Both the position numbers and the translations under genes were made by a program. 64,000 nucleotides of DNA, from contig CALVBO010000002.1 of the NCBI GenBank assembly GCA_944325835.1, forward strand, positions 1 to 64,000, in the 5' to 3' direction. This document shows, one piece after another, positions 28,600 to 37,620 of this stretch. This DNA comes from Candidatus Gastranaerophilales bacterium. GTDB taxonomy: Bacteria > Cyanobacteriota > Vampirovibrionia > Gastranaerophilales > Gastranaerophilaceae. A model generated the notes under the pieces. The model was not told the DNA's origin, did not search any database, and saw only the letters and a list, made by a program, of their open reading frames with translations. Position 1 is the first letter of the stretch; the number at the start of each line of letters is the position of its first letter.

Positions 28600-29683
28600 A
28601 ACGTTTCACACACCTGACAGCCATATTATCCAGACTGGTATCGGAATTAAATATTCCAAGACTATAATTAATATACCAGTGATTGGCAGAATAGCGACCT
28701 CCCGAACCTGAAGTCGATAATGATGAAGACCAGTAGCGTTCTTCATCCATATTTCCTATAATATTTTTATTAGTAAACATGGAAGCTAATTCTAGTTGAG
28801 AAGGCATTCGATAACTATCGTCCTGTTTTTTACATACAGAACCAATATCATCTGCAGCAATAGAAGATACTGCATCTTGCACAGCTAAATCCGGGGCAAC
28901 GACTTCACTATCCGTAGGATAGAATGCCGTTATAATTCCAAGATCTTTTCCAAAAGTATTAGGTCCTTTTGTTCCGTTTAAATCATAAATAAAGTTCGCA
29001 CACATATAATTTTGCGACATATAATATGTAGTATAAGCTAATTTTGTACAAGTCGGATTGTAGTACACAGCAATACTTTCACCATTTGAAGTTTCAATAC
29101 CGGCGGCTTTAGAATCTATCGTTTCATACGTCGGATTAAAAGTCCCACCAATAGAAACCCAATCAACAACCGCATCAATATTTTTCGGGTTCAATTGAGA
29201 TAACGTAAGCGGGAAAGAAATATTTTCACTTGCAAGAGTTGTTATTTTTTCAGGTAATCCGCAATCATGTAAATGTTCGCTATCGCAAATATTATTAATC
29301 TTTAAGACTTTAGAAAGTCCTGCAGTAACGAAGGTCTCAGCGGCTGTATCTTCGATTGATGTTGAACCCGCGCTGTCGGTTTCTTCTCTTAGCGTGCCAT
29401 ATCCGTTCAAAGACGGCATCAGGGCAATTGCCTGTGAAAATCTTGCATAAAGGGCTTTTCTTTGGGTATTCCAGGTCCGCTCATTAATATTTCCTGTCAA
29501 ACTCGGTAACGTTATCGCGGCAACCACGCCAATAATTGTTAGAGATAATAGTATCTCCGCCATAGTAAACCCTCCGGCTGAGCCGGTTCTACATTTGGCT
29601 AAATTACTTGCGATTTCACTTGATTTACCGGTTGAGCGGCGCCCCCCCCCCCCTGCACTAGTTAATACATTTCTTTGTTTCAT
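28598..29683 (-). CDS. Pseudopilin C with 38-residue leader containing an in-frame G12 tract (switch ON)
   Basis: 361 residues from the ATG at 29683 (MKQRNVLTSA), chosen because AAAGGATAGAATT lies just upstream and the start-to-tract spacing equals that of A and B; the frame is open farther up without such signals. GGGG at codons 11-14, then RRSTGKSSE... and the cleavage site GG|FTMAEILLSLTIIGVVAA (G38/F39, canonical Gly at -1). The mature protein (323 residues) shares the N-terminal block with B, D and E, and ends in a variable domain with RYWSSSLSTSG and the final VRCVKR, resembling DUF1566/Lcl-type folds. Eleven or 13 G would bring a stop in the leader. Confidence 0.9.
   Translation of the reverse strand: MKQRNVLTSAGGGGRRSTGKSSEIASNLAKCRTGSAGGFTMAEILLSLTIIGVVAAITLPSLTGNINERTWNTQRKALYARFSQAIALMPSLNGYGTLREETDSAGSTSIEDTAAETFVTAGLSKVLKINNICDSEHLHDCGLPEKITTLASENISFPLTLSQLNPKNIDAVVDWVSIGGTFNPTYETIDSKAAGIETSNGESIAVYYNPTCTKLAYTTYYMSQNYMCANFIYDLNGTKGPNTFGKDLGIITAFYPTDSEVVAPDLAVQDAVSSIAADDIGSVCKKQDDSYRMPSQLELASMFTNKNIIGNMDEERYWSSSLSTSGSGGRYSANHWYINYSLGIFNSDTSLDNMAVRCVKR
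29642..29653 (-). repeat. G12 tract in pseudopilin C (phase switch, ON)
   Basis: Twelve C on the plus strand, codons 11-14 of gene C. In frame with the mature pilin. Confidence 0.92.
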
Positions 29684-29704
29684 AATTCTATCCTTTCTAA
29701 ATTT

Positions 29705-29733
29705 ATTATGTACCATGTTTTTTAATCTGTCAA
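29705..29733 (-). promoter_or_regulatory. Promoter of pseudopilin C, embedded in the end of the upstream ATPase gene
   Basis: Minus strand TTGACA (29733-29728), 17-nt spacer, CATAAT (29710-29705), with ACATGGTACATAAT close to the A and B block. The -35 lies in the last codons (Leu-Thr-Asp) of the OppF-like gene. Confidence 0.8.
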
Positions 29734-30687
29734 CCTGTTGTACAACCAACAACGTACACAATCTTTTCCCTCTAAAATCGGGTGGTTTGTTCTGCAAATC
29801 TCCATAACCTGCGGGCAGCGGGTATGGAATAGACAGCCTTTTGGTAAATTAGTTACTGATGGTAAATCACCTTTTAGTAACAAATCTTCAGCAATTTTCT
29901 TCTTCTCAAAAGAAGGTATTGCGTTTAAAAGCGCTTTTGTATACGGATGTTTCGGGTTAGAGAAAAGCTCTTTGGACGGTGCAAGTTCAACTATTTCGCC
30001 AAGATACATAACTGCGACCCTATCGGAAAGATATTTTATAACCCGCAAATCGTGCGAAATAAAGATAATCGTCAGATTATATTTTTCTTTTAAATCTTTC
30101 AAGAGATTTATAATTTGTGCCTGAATACTGACATCAAGTGCGCTGACGGGTTCATCAGCCACAATACAAACAGGCTCAAGCAAAAGTGCTCTGGCTATTG
30201 CAATTCTCTGGCGTTGACCGCCTGAAAATTCGTGCGGGTATTTCTCCAAACAATCTTTATCAAGTCCGACCTGCGAAATCTTCTCTAAAATCACCTCTTG
30301 CCGTTTGTCTTTTGGATAAGAAGTATTTATCACAAGAGGTTCTTCCAAAATTTCATAAATTTTCATCTTGGGATTAAGGCTTGCGTAAGGGTTTTGGAAC
30401 ACCATTTGAACTTTTTGCCTGAAAGCTTTCATTGCTTCGGACGAAATTCCGGCTAAATCCTGACCTTCAAATTTAATAATTCCGCGCTGAGGTTTAACCA
30501 GACGAATAAGAGCTTTTGCCAGTGTCGACTTGCCGCAGCCGGATTCGCCGGCTATCGCAAGGATTTCGCCGCGCCGGATGTCCAAATCCACACCGTTAAG
30601 CGCATTAACTTTTTCTTCGCGCCCTGAAACACCTTTTCTGGAATTATACTGCAAGTATAATTCACTAATTTCAAACAAATTTTCCAT
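29722..30687 (-). CDS. Oligopeptide/dipeptide ABC transporter ATP-binding protein (OppF/DppF type)
   Basis: 321 residues. Walker A GESGCGKST, Q-loop QNPYASLNP, signature SGGQRQRIAIARAL, Walker B VCIVADEPVSALDVS, H-loop FISHD. The C-terminal oligopeptide-transporter extension has HPYTKALL and a Cys cluster (GCLFHTRCPQVMEIC...DCVRC), found in OppD/F-type ATPases and able to hold a metal or Fe-S cluster. No permease, binding protein or partner ATPase is nearby, so it must pair with subunits encoded elsewhere. The substrate is inferred from the family only. Confidence 0.9.
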   Translation of the reverse strand: MENLFEISELYLQYNSRKGVSGREEKVNALNGVDLDIRRGEILAIAGESGCGKSTLAKALIRLVKPQRGIIKFEGQDLAGISSEAMKAFRQKVQMVFQNPYASLNPKMKIYEILEEPLVINTSYPKDKRQEVILEKISQVGLDKDCLEKYPHEFSGGQRQRIAIARALLLEPVCIVADEPVSALDVSIQAQIINLLKDLKEKYNLTIIFISHDLRVIKYLSDRVAVMYLGEIVELAPSKELFSNPKHPYTKALLNAIPSFEKKKIAEDLLLKGDLPSVTNLPKGCLFHTRCPQVMEICRTNHPILEGKDCVRCWLYNRLTD

Positions 30688-30738
30688 AGAACAATTGTAT
30701 TCTATAAACGGAAGTTATGCAATCATTAAACAAGGCTA

Positions 30739-32715
30739 TTATTTCATAGCAAGAATTTTCAAAGCTTCCTGTTCGGCCTGCATTGAGCGCTGCAACGCGT
30801 CATTTGCAGGGTCAAGGTTCGGGATAACCGTCTGAACACCTACAGGTGACGGAATATATGTTCTTACCGGTTCCGGTTCTTTTGCCTCTTCCTGCTTTTG
30901 CGGTTGATTGTTATAAATATTAGTTGTGTTATTCACCACATTGTTTGCGTTCTGATGTTGTCTATACTTTGTAAGCATATCCATTCTAGGAGCATTAGCA
31001 TTTGCTTTCACGGTTTGATTATGTGCAGCAACTGCTTGTTGTCTTTGAAGTGCATCCTGTCTTAATCTTGCAAGCTGAGCATTAACATTTTCAGCTTTTG
31101 CGGTTTCATCTTCCTTATCTTCGTCTAATACTGAATTTTTAGGTTTGCCGAAGATAAAGTTAGAAATTTTAGTTGTAGCATTTGCAACAAAAGGCATTAA
31201 GATAAACATTGCAAGACCAAATCTCAACGGATAACCCGCAGCGTTTTTAGTCCAGTAACCGAGTTTTCTAAAGAAGTTCATATTGTTACTGCTTAAAGAT
31301 TTATAAGGTTTAATCTTTTCGTTACCGATATTGATAAACTGACCGATTTTCTTACACATCTTAGTGAAGAAACCATTTTTGGTATCGCCTTGAAGCATAT
31401 CGGTCAATTTTTGCTTAGCGGCTTTATAAGCATCTTTATTTTTGAATACACCGGCATCAACTTTTTCGTTAAAGATTGCCAGTTCTTCTCTGAATTTAGC
31501 TACCTGTTCAGGTGTCATGCCTGCATATTTCATACCGCCGACTCTGTGCATTGCCATAATTGCAAGCGGTGCCGCAAATACATAAGAAAACGCGTTTACG
31601 TTACGTTCTATAAATGTTTTGACTTTATCGGATGCACCTGTTGCGTTTAATGTTGCAACTGCAGCTTCTGCAAGGAACATTGCCTGCATAATTGCGACGA
31701 ATTTACCGCCTGCAAACCTGTTAGTCATACCTTCAAGGAACCAGCCAAAACCTTTAGACAAACCTCGTCCGAGTTTTGTTTTATGCGGATTATCAATTCC
31801 GGCAACAATATATTTATTTGCGAGTTCTTTGAAAGTTACATCTCTGCCCATCAGTTTTGTAATCCAAGGCATACGCCCTTCACCTCGCCAACGGGTAATT
31901 TTCATCTTCGGATCTGCATTCTTTAACGCTTCAAAAACTTCTTTTGAATGTTGAAGGAACTTGTTGCCTTTTGCAATACTTTCATAATGAGCAACATCTT
32001 TAAAGCCCAAAGCTCTTATCTTTGCGGCTTTAAGCGCGTCAGCATCCTTAACCCCGAAAAGTTTAAACTCTTCTTGTTCAAGAAGTCTTAACCTTTCAGC
32101 TTTTTTCTTGCCTTTCAAAGCCTTTTTAACCGCAGCGATTTCATCTTTCTTCATTCCGTATCTTTCAAGTTGATCGGCAACTTCCGATTTTTCAATGAAA
32201 GACGGGATTAAATCCTGAATTTCCATACTGTGAAGCCCGAGTAAACCTCTTGCCTGAGCTACAACCATATGGTTTTCAGGAGATGTCGGAGTAGTTTTAA
32301 TAGCTGTTAAAACTTTACTCTTGCCAATAATATTATCATTAATATAGTTTTTAGTTCTTCTTAAAAATCCGTGTAAACTTTGACCTGTTTCGGATTTAGC
32401 GAATGAGCTGTTAAAATAACTGTCGCTAACCTTATCGCCCCAGGCTCCCAACTTCCCGAACGGAGTTTCCATATATTCCTTGGAACAAAGTTTATTGTTG
32501 AAATAATCCATTCCTTTACAGATACCGAGCCATGCTGCAACCCCGAGCGGCAAACTTGCCCAGCCGTATTCAGCTTTCTTAACCCTGTTTGAAACATAAG
32601 AATCCTGAATCCCTTGCATTGAAGGTACATAAACCTGTTGACCGCCTTGTAAAAGCGGTACAGATTGTGCATTAAACGGCACATTATTTCTATATTTTAT
32701 TTCAGTGCTATTCAT
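30739..32715 (-). CDS. Large membrane-associated protein of unknown function
   Basis: 658 residues from the ATG at 32715 (MNSTEIKYRNNVPF); GGTAATAGG lies just upstream, and a farther in-frame ATG at 32730 is possible. The N-terminal 50 residues look disordered, followed by hydrophobic stretches near residues 45-60, 335-360, 370-390 and 500-520, helical charged regions, and a disordered tail rich in Q and N (NNVVNNTTNIYNNQPQ). The final part contains YIPSPVGVQTVIPNLDP. No family recognised; possibly lineage-specific. Confidence 0.75.
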   Translation of the reverse strand: MNSTEIKYRNNVPFNAQSVPLLQGGQQVYVPSMQGIQDSYVSNRVKKAEYGWASLPLGVAAWLGICKGMDYFNNKLCSKEYMETPFGKLGAWGDKVSDSYFNSSFAKSETGQSLHGFLRRTKNYINDNIIGKSKVLTAIKTTPTSPENHMVVAQARGLLGLHSMEIQDLIPSFIEKSEVADQLERYGMKKDEIAAVKKALKGKKKAERLRLLEQEEFKLFGVKDADALKAAKIRALGFKDVAHYESIAKGNKFLQHSKEVFEALKNADPKMKITRWRGEGRMPWITKLMGRDVTFKELANKYIVAGIDNPHKTKLGRGLSKGFGWFLEGMTNRFAGGKFVAIMQAMFLAEAAVATLNATGASDKVKTFIERNVNAFSYVFAAPLAIMAMHRVGGMKYAGMTPEQVAKFREELAIFNEKVDAGVFKNKDAYKAAKQKLTDMLQGDTKNGFFTKMCKKIGQFINIGNEKIKPYKSLSSNNMNFFRKLGYWTKNAAGYPLRFGLAMFILMPFVANATTKISNFIFGKPKNSVLDEDKEDETAKAENVNAQLARLRQDALQRQQAVAAHNQTVKANANAPRMDMLTKYRQHQNANNVVNNTTNIYNNQPQKQEEAKEPEPVRTYIPSPVGVQTVIPNLDPANDALQRSMQAEQEALKILAMK

Positions 32716-32811
32716 CATACCTATTACCAATACCTTAAAGCAGTTCTCCGCCGCTTCCGCCCCGCTGAACCGCGGGTCGCGCCCGGCTGCGCTGTCTGAT
32801 ACACCACTCGG

Positions 32812-32832
32812 AAATTTCGCTAAGCGAAATTT
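32812..32832. repeat. Palindrome in a GC-rich island
   Basis: AAATTTCGCT-A-AGCGAAATTT lies at the edge of a GC-rich stretch (about 32745-32845) in the otherwise AT-rich gap before the gene at 33007. It looks like a remnant of a REP-type element. Confidence 0.6.
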
Positions 32833-32928
32833 TCTCGGGTTATATAACCTTCATATTAATAAACGTAATCAAAACGCAAGAATTGCCTTTTTTGAGGTCA
32901 TGTTACGATTTGTAAAGAATAAAACGTT

Positions 32929-32956
32929 TTGTGAAATTCAATCAGCAGTATATACT
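32929..32956 (+). promoter_or_regulatory. Promoter of the small gene at 33007
   Basis: TTGTGA (32929-32934), 16-nt spacer, TATACT (32951-32956), about 50 nt upstream of the ATG. Confidence 0.6.
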
Positions 32957-33006
32957 TTATATATATACAGAGAGCGTTAAACAAGAGAGAGAAAAGAGGT
33001 CACAAA

Positions 33007-33177
33007 ATGGCTATTAAAAATTTAAATTCTATTGACAAGAAGTTAAAAGATATGTACAGCGATCAGGTAACTACATCTGAAGCCGCAGCCCAGCCGTTTG
33101 TTGACCGTTCGGAGGTATTATTTGCACAGATGAATTTCATCGCAATGGCAAATAGAGAGCGATTAAATTTATTGTAA
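33007..33177 (+). CDS. Small protein, 56 residues
   Basis: MAIKNLNSIDKKLKDMYSDQ and onward, ending ANRERLNLL. Supported by GAGGT 7 nt before the ATG, a promoter-like pair upstream and a terminator 60 nt after the stop. Soluble, helical, no Cys. Function unknown. Confidence 0.72.
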   Translation: MAIKNLNSIDKKLKDMYSDQVTTSEAAAQPFVDRSEVLFAQMNFIAMANRERLNLL

Positions 33178-33240
33178 AAAGTTTTCCCCTAATATATATA
33201 GTTTATTTTTTCCCAATTTAAATTTTCCCCTACAATTTGC

Positions 33241-33265
33241 ACCTGACGTAAGTCAGGTTTTTTTT
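33241..33265 (+). terminator. Intrinsic terminator of the small gene
   Basis: ACCTGAC-GTAA-GTCAGGT followed by eight T in the plus direction. Confidence 0.85.
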
Positions 33266-33315
33266 GCGGATTTTTCGGGAATACCGCGTTTCTCATCGCG
33301 AAACTTTCCGGACAA

Positions 33316-34656
33316 TTATTCTTCAACTACCGGCTGCGGAATTTTCTTAACAACAAGCATTGAGATGCGTGCGCCGTCGGTTTCTTTTACGATAAACAGA
33401 AGGTTTTGAAACTCAACTTTGTCACCTTCATTTGCAAGACGTCCAAGAAGTTTTACAACCAGACCACCAACGGTGTCGATATCTTCATCATCAATATCTT
33501 TTTCTTTGATTTCAAAAAATTCTATAAAATCATCCAGACGCATCATCGCGTCAACAAGATATGTATCTTGAGAAACTTTTTTAATTTCAAATTCTTCTTC
33601 CACGTCAAATTCGTCCTGAACATCACCGAAAATTTCTTCAAGAAGATCTTCAAGAGTGATAAGACCGGAAGTTCCGCCGAATTCATCAACGACAATTGCG
33701 ATTTGAGCTTTGCGTTTTTTAAACTCAAGCACAAGATTGTCCATGGTAATAGTTTCCGGAACAAGCAATATCGGACGGATTAGTTTATCAAGAGTGATGT
33801 CTGTTTCTTCAACGGAATTTGCATACAGGTCTTTTACGTGAATAAACCCTAAAATATGGTCGATATTATCATCTTCATAAACAGGATATCTTGTATATTG
33901 ATTTTCGGCCGCAAACTGATAAACTTCTTCCATCGGCATATTGCTTGAAAAACAAGCCATATCGGTACGCGGAACCATAACCTGCTTGGCGGTTAAATCA
34001 GAGAATTTAACAACGTTATGAAGCATATCTTTTTCGGTTTCGTTAAGCATACCGCCGTCATAGCTGGCGTTTATCAGCATATCAATCTCTTCCATAGAGT
34101 GAACTAGACCGCCGGCCTGAACGTGTTCAATTTTGAAGAGTTTAAGGATTAAAGCGCCGGTTTTAGTAAGCAGCCAGACAAAAGGCTTACAAACTATAAT
34201 CATAGCACGCATAGTTTTAGCTGTTGTAAGCGAAATTTTTTCAGGATATTGAAGCGCAATACATTTCGGAACCTGTTCACCGATAAGAACATGCAGAAAA
34301 GTAATCGCAAGAAAGGCTACTACGGTCGAAATAGTGTGTGCCGCAACCGACTGAACTCCGCTCGGCAGAAAGTCCAGAACCGGCTCAAGCATCTTAGCAA
34401 TCGTAAGTTCGCCGACCCAACCTATGCCGATACTGGCAACAGTTACGCCCACCTGAACTGCTGCGATAAATTCGTCCAGATCCTTCAGGGTCTCAAGTGC
34501 AAGTTTTGCGTCAAAATTTCCGTTTTCGTCAAGCTCTTCCATTCTTGTCTTACGCACTTTTACAAACGCAAATTCCGCGGCTACAAAGTAACCGTTCATC
34601 AATAACAAAACTGCTATAATTACCCAGTTTATTAAAATCTCACTTATATCTATCAT
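33316..34656 (-). CDS. CorC/HlyC-type membrane CBS protein (DUF21-CBS-CorC)
   Basis: 446 residues. The N-terminal DUF21 membrane domain (about 1-190) has three or more transmembrane segments, including LINWVIIAVLLLMNGYFVAAEFAFV. A CBS pair follows (about 215-340: VMVPRTDMACF, YTRYPVYED, HILGFIHVKDLY, VVDEFGGTSGLITLEDLLEEIFG), then a C-terminal CorC/HlyC domain with DTVGGLVVKLLGR. Relatives are implicated in Mg2+ and Co2+ efflux; the older name hemolysin C is misleading. Confidence 0.92.
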   Translation of the reverse strand: MIDISEILINWVIIAVLLLMNGYFVAAEFAFVKVRKTRMEELDENGNFDAKLALETLKDLDEFIAAVQVGVTVASIGIGWVGELTIAKMLEPVLDFLPSGVQSVAAHTISTVVAFLAITFLHVLIGEQVPKCIALQYPEKISLTTAKTMRAMIIVCKPFVWLLTKTGALILKLFKIEHVQAGGLVHSMEEIDMLINASYDGGMLNETEKDMLHNVVKFSDLTAKQVMVPRTDMACFSSNMPMEEVYQFAAENQYTRYPVYEDDNIDHILGFIHVKDLYANSVEETDITLDKLIRPILLVPETITMDNLVLEFKKRKAQIAIVVDEFGGTSGLITLEDLLEEIFGDVQDEFDVEEEFEIKKVSQDTYLVDAMMRLDDFIEFFEIKEKDIDDEDIDTVGGLVVKLLGRLANEGDKVEFQNLLFIVKETDGARISMLVVKKIPQPVVEE

Positions 34657-34719
34657 TAAAATTTCCTCTAAAGCTTTATTATATAATCAAAACCCATAAA
34701 TGCAAATTATAACCAAATA

Positions 34720-35535
34720 TTACAAGTCAAATTCACGCAATTGCGTAAAAATCATAGGTAAGAGATTTTGCCCGTCGACAACTTCTATAACTTTGAAATA
34801 ATGCGGTTCTTCCGCAAATGCCGGAGATGAAATATGATAAACACCGTTGCGCATAATTTCATGGTTAGTGTGATAATGACCTGCGACCACAGCGATTACA
34901 TTTTCGTGTTTATCAAGGAGTTCAAGATATCTTTCCGCCATATAAGTCTTATGGGAAGTCATTTTTCTAGGCTCAATCAGCGGGAAGTGCTGTAAAATTA
35001 TAACCTGTTTCTTTTTATTTTTTGTTAAGACTTTATCAAGCCAGGCAAGCGTATCCTGTTTGTAATAACCGTTCGGCCCCGGAATAATCTCCTTGGCGCC
35101 GTCAACAACGACAAAAAGAAAACCGTTTTTCTTAAATGTGTAATTAGGTTTCCACGCGCGGGAAAACCAGTTGTGATATCTTATAATATCCAGATATCTC
35201 GACTTACTGAGCTTTGCGTTCGTTGAAACATCGTGGTTCCCGATTACGAAATAGCAGGGTCTATCAATTTTCCCGACGATTTTAAGAAATGAGTGAAGAT
35301 ATTGCGGGTTTGGCGAATCAATATTATCACCGGTAAACACAACAAAATCCACATTTTCTGTTCCGTTAATCTCTTTAACAAGCTTTTTAAGCCATACTCC
35401 TGCCTGTTCATTTTCCGGAACATAATGGACATCGGAAACCTGTATAAATCTTACACTTTTACCTTTAGCAAAAACTTCCTGAGAAGAAATCAACAATAAA
35501 AAAATAAGAAAAATTAATGATAAAAACTTACGCAT
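34720..35535 (-). CDS. Exported calcineurin-like metallophosphoesterase
   Basis: 271 residues from the ATG at 35535, preceded by GGAGAG; an upstream open stretch lacks a ribosome site and the signal peptide would be internal. Signal peptide MRKFLSLIFLIFLLLISSQEVFA. All five metal motifs are present: SDVHY, GDNID, GNHD, QHFP and GHYH. Acts outside the cytoplasmic membrane on an unknown phosphoester. Confidence 0.9.
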   Translation of the reverse strand: MRKFLSLIFLIFLLLISSQEVFAKGKSVRFIQVSDVHYVPENEQAGVWLKKLVKEINGTENVDFVVFTGDNIDSPNPQYLHSFLKIVGKIDRPCYFVIGNHDVSTNAKLSKSRYLDIIRYHNWFSRAWKPNYTFKKNGFLFVVVDGAKEIIPGPNGYYKQDTLAWLDKVLTKNKKKQVIILQHFPLIEPRKMTSHKTYMAERYLELLDKHENVIAVVAGHYHTNHEIMRNGVYHISSPAFAEEPHYFKVIEVVDGQNLLPMIFTQLREFDL

Positions 35536-35593
35536 ACACTCTCCGTAAAAATGATTATAGCACAAAATTTTATTGTGTGTTAAAATATGAGCC

Positions 35594-35842
35594 ATGAGAT
35601 TAGATAAATTTTTAAAAGTTTCCCGATTGATAAAACGCCGTACAGTTGCCAATGAAGTTTCCGACACCGGACGGGTGTTTGTTAACGGCAACAGCGCCAA
35701 GCCGGCAAAACAGCTAAAAGCAGGCGACATCATCCGGATTGAATACGCAAACAGAACGCTTGAAGTCCGTGTTCTTATTGTTCCGACCGGCAATGTAAGC
35801 GTTCAGGAGGCGCCGTCTTTATACGAAATTATTACTGAATAA
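35594..35842 (+). CDS. rqcP: S4-domain RNA-binding protein RqcP/YabO
   Basis: 82 residues beginning MRLDKFLKVSRLIKRRTVAN, matching the S4 protein that works with RqcH in adding Ala tails on stalled 50S subunits in Bacillus. Hsp15 is the alternative, but the start and short length fit RqcP better. No rqcH nearby. Confidence 0.88.
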   Translation: MRLDKFLKVSRLIKRRTVANEVSDTGRVFVNGNSAKPAKQLKAGDIIRIEYANRTLEVRVLIVPTGNVSVQEAPSLYEIITE

Positions 35843-35854
35843 GAGGATAAACAA

Positions 35855-37582
35855 ATGAGAGAGTTTGAATTTAATTTATCAATGGAGGAGCTTGAAAAGC
35901 GAACCCATAAAGATTACCTTGTCACAAAAAAAATGCTTACGCCCGATGCAAAAGAATACTTAGAGCTTGCAGACGGCGACAAAGAAGCACTTAAGCATCT
36001 TGTTAAGGCTGCGTATATTCTTGAAAAAATCAATATGCAGATAGACTGCCACGAAAACTTAGAATTCAAAGCGTTTCTGGAACGTGAAATAAAAAAAGGC
36101 AGCAAACAGGCAAAATTAACAAAAATTCTTTTTGACGCACAAAAAGGGATGAATGCTATAGACAACATGTCAACGGTAATAAATCTTGCAAAAGGAATTG
36201 AAACGAAACCGGGAAAAGGCGTTTACCCTGAGGATCTCTCAAAAGAAGAATTCCATTCAATCCTCAACAGAATGCTTGACGCAGGCGAAATTGAAGCGGT
36301 CAGAAAAATTTTGACCCAGCGTTCCGTTGTAGAACGCGACGGGGTAAACCTTATCGGCATTGATTACATTGACAAATGGTCGGATGATTTTGCAAAAATG
36401 GCAGACGAACTAGAAAAAGCAAGCGAAGTTTCAACAAACGCCGATTTCAATGAATACTTAAGACTTCAGGCAAAAGCGCTTAGAAAAGCTGACCCGATGC
36501 TTGATGCTTACGCTGACAAAAAATGGGCAACACTTCAGGATACACCGCTTGAATTTACGATTACACGCGAAAACTACGAAGACGAAATGACCGGCACGAT
36601 TGTCGAAAACAAAGAATTGAGCGAAAAATTAAAAGCTCACGGAATTTCGCCTATTCCGAAAGATTTCTTAGGCGGCAGAGTCGGAATAGTTAACAAAAAA
36701 GGCACAGAAGCCCTAATGGCAATAAAACAATATCTTCCGACATTAGCGCAAAACATGCCGTATAAAGATGAATATGTTCAGAATATCTCAACAACCGGCG
36801 ATGCTAAACAAACAATGGTTGATGTGGATTTGGTTGCCGTAACAGGTGACGTTGGAGAGTTTAGAGGCGGAATAACCTTAGCCGAAAACCTGCCGAATGA
36901 TGACAAGCTTTCACTCACTATCGGCGGCGGCAGAAGAAATGTTTACCACCGCCAAATCAGATTTATTTCTGATATGAAAAAATTGCAGGAAAGACTTGAC
37001 GCAATTCTTGATAAAGACCAGCACAAATACTACCTTGACGAGGCAGACCACTGGTTCACAATCGGCCATGAAAACGCGCATTCTCTCGGACCGCGTGAAG
37101 GCAGCGAAAAACTCGGCAAATACCGCAACATCATTGAAGAAAACAAAGCCGATATGGGATCTCTGGCCTTCGTTGATCTTCTGACGGAACTCGGAATGTA
37201 CACAGATGAGCAGAGAAAACAAATTATTGTAACAACAATTACAGACAATTTTCTTAAATCAAAACCGACACTCAGTCAGGCACACCGCGTCCGAACAGTT
37301 ATGCAGAACAAATACTTTGCCGAACGCGGCGCTTATGAACTTACACCGGATGGGAAAATTCATGTAAATATAGACAAAGTTGTACCAATAGCAAAAGAAA
37401 TGCTCACAGAAATCATTCGTATTCAAATAGACGGAGATTTTAACAAAGCCGAAAAATACGTAACCGATAACTTTGTCTGGACTGATAATATGGAAATTAT
37501 CGCGCAAAAGCTTCAAAAGATTAACAAAACCCTTAACGGTCAGGTCGAATCAAAACTCGCAGAAAAACTGCTAAATGAATAA
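35855..37582 (+). CDS. M49-like (dipeptidyl peptidase III-type) zinc metallopeptidase
   Basis: 575 residues, no signal peptide. HENAHSLG at about 405-412 and EENKADMGSL near 428 give the zinc pair (H405, H409, catalytic E406) and the third ligand in EExxAD, as in the M49 family. Classical M49 enzymes have a six-residue HExxGH; this one has HExxH, as reported for a few bacterial members such as that of Caldithrix. AAGAGGATAAAC lies just before the ATG, 12 nt after rqcP, so the two are probably co-transcribed. Cytosolic peptide turnover is inferred. Confidence 0.78.
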   Translation: MREFEFNLSMEELEKRTHKDYLVTKKMLTPDAKEYLELADGDKEALKHLVKAAYILEKINMQIDCHENLEFKAFLEREIKKGSKQAKLTKILFDAQKGMNAIDNMSTVINLAKGIETKPGKGVYPEDLSKEEFHSILNRMLDAGEIEAVRKILTQRSVVERDGVNLIGIDYIDKWSDDFAKMADELEKASEVSTNADFNEYLRLQAKALRKADPMLDAYADKKWATLQDTPLEFTITRENYEDEMTGTIVENKELSEKLKAHGISPIPKDFLGGRVGIVNKKGTEALMAIKQYLPTLAQNMPYKDEYVQNISTTGDAKQTMVDVDLVAVTGDVGEFRGGITLAENLPNDDKLSLTIGGGRRNVYHRQIRFISDMKKLQERLDAILDKDQHKYYLDEADHWFTIGHENAHSLGPREGSEKLGKYRNIIEENKADMGSLAFVDLLTELGMYTDEQRKQIIVTTITDNFLKSKPTLSQAHRVRTVMQNKYFAERGAYELTPDGKIHVNIDKVVPIAKEMLTEIIRIQIDGDFNKAEKYVTDNFVWTDNMEIIAQKLQKINKTLNGQVESKLAEKLLNE

Positions 37583-37589
37583 AAAACTT

Positions 37590-37611
37590 CCGCCGCGGTT
37601 CCCCGCGGCGG
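37590..37611. terminator. GC-rich hairpin between convergent genes
   Basis: CCGCCGCGG-TTCC-CCGCGGCGG with A run before and only a short T-rich tail. Probable terminator for both the peptidase gene and the gene ending at 37621. Confidence 0.7.
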
Positions 37612-37620
37612 ATTTTGGTT

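Noticed and set aside
29722-30687. Complete peptide-transport operon
   Set aside because: Only one ATPase is present; no permease or binding-protein genes lie within several kb on either side.
32745-32845. Structured RNA gene in the GC-rich island
   Set aside because: The palindromes look like REP remnants; no promoter-terminator pair or known RNA motif was recognised.
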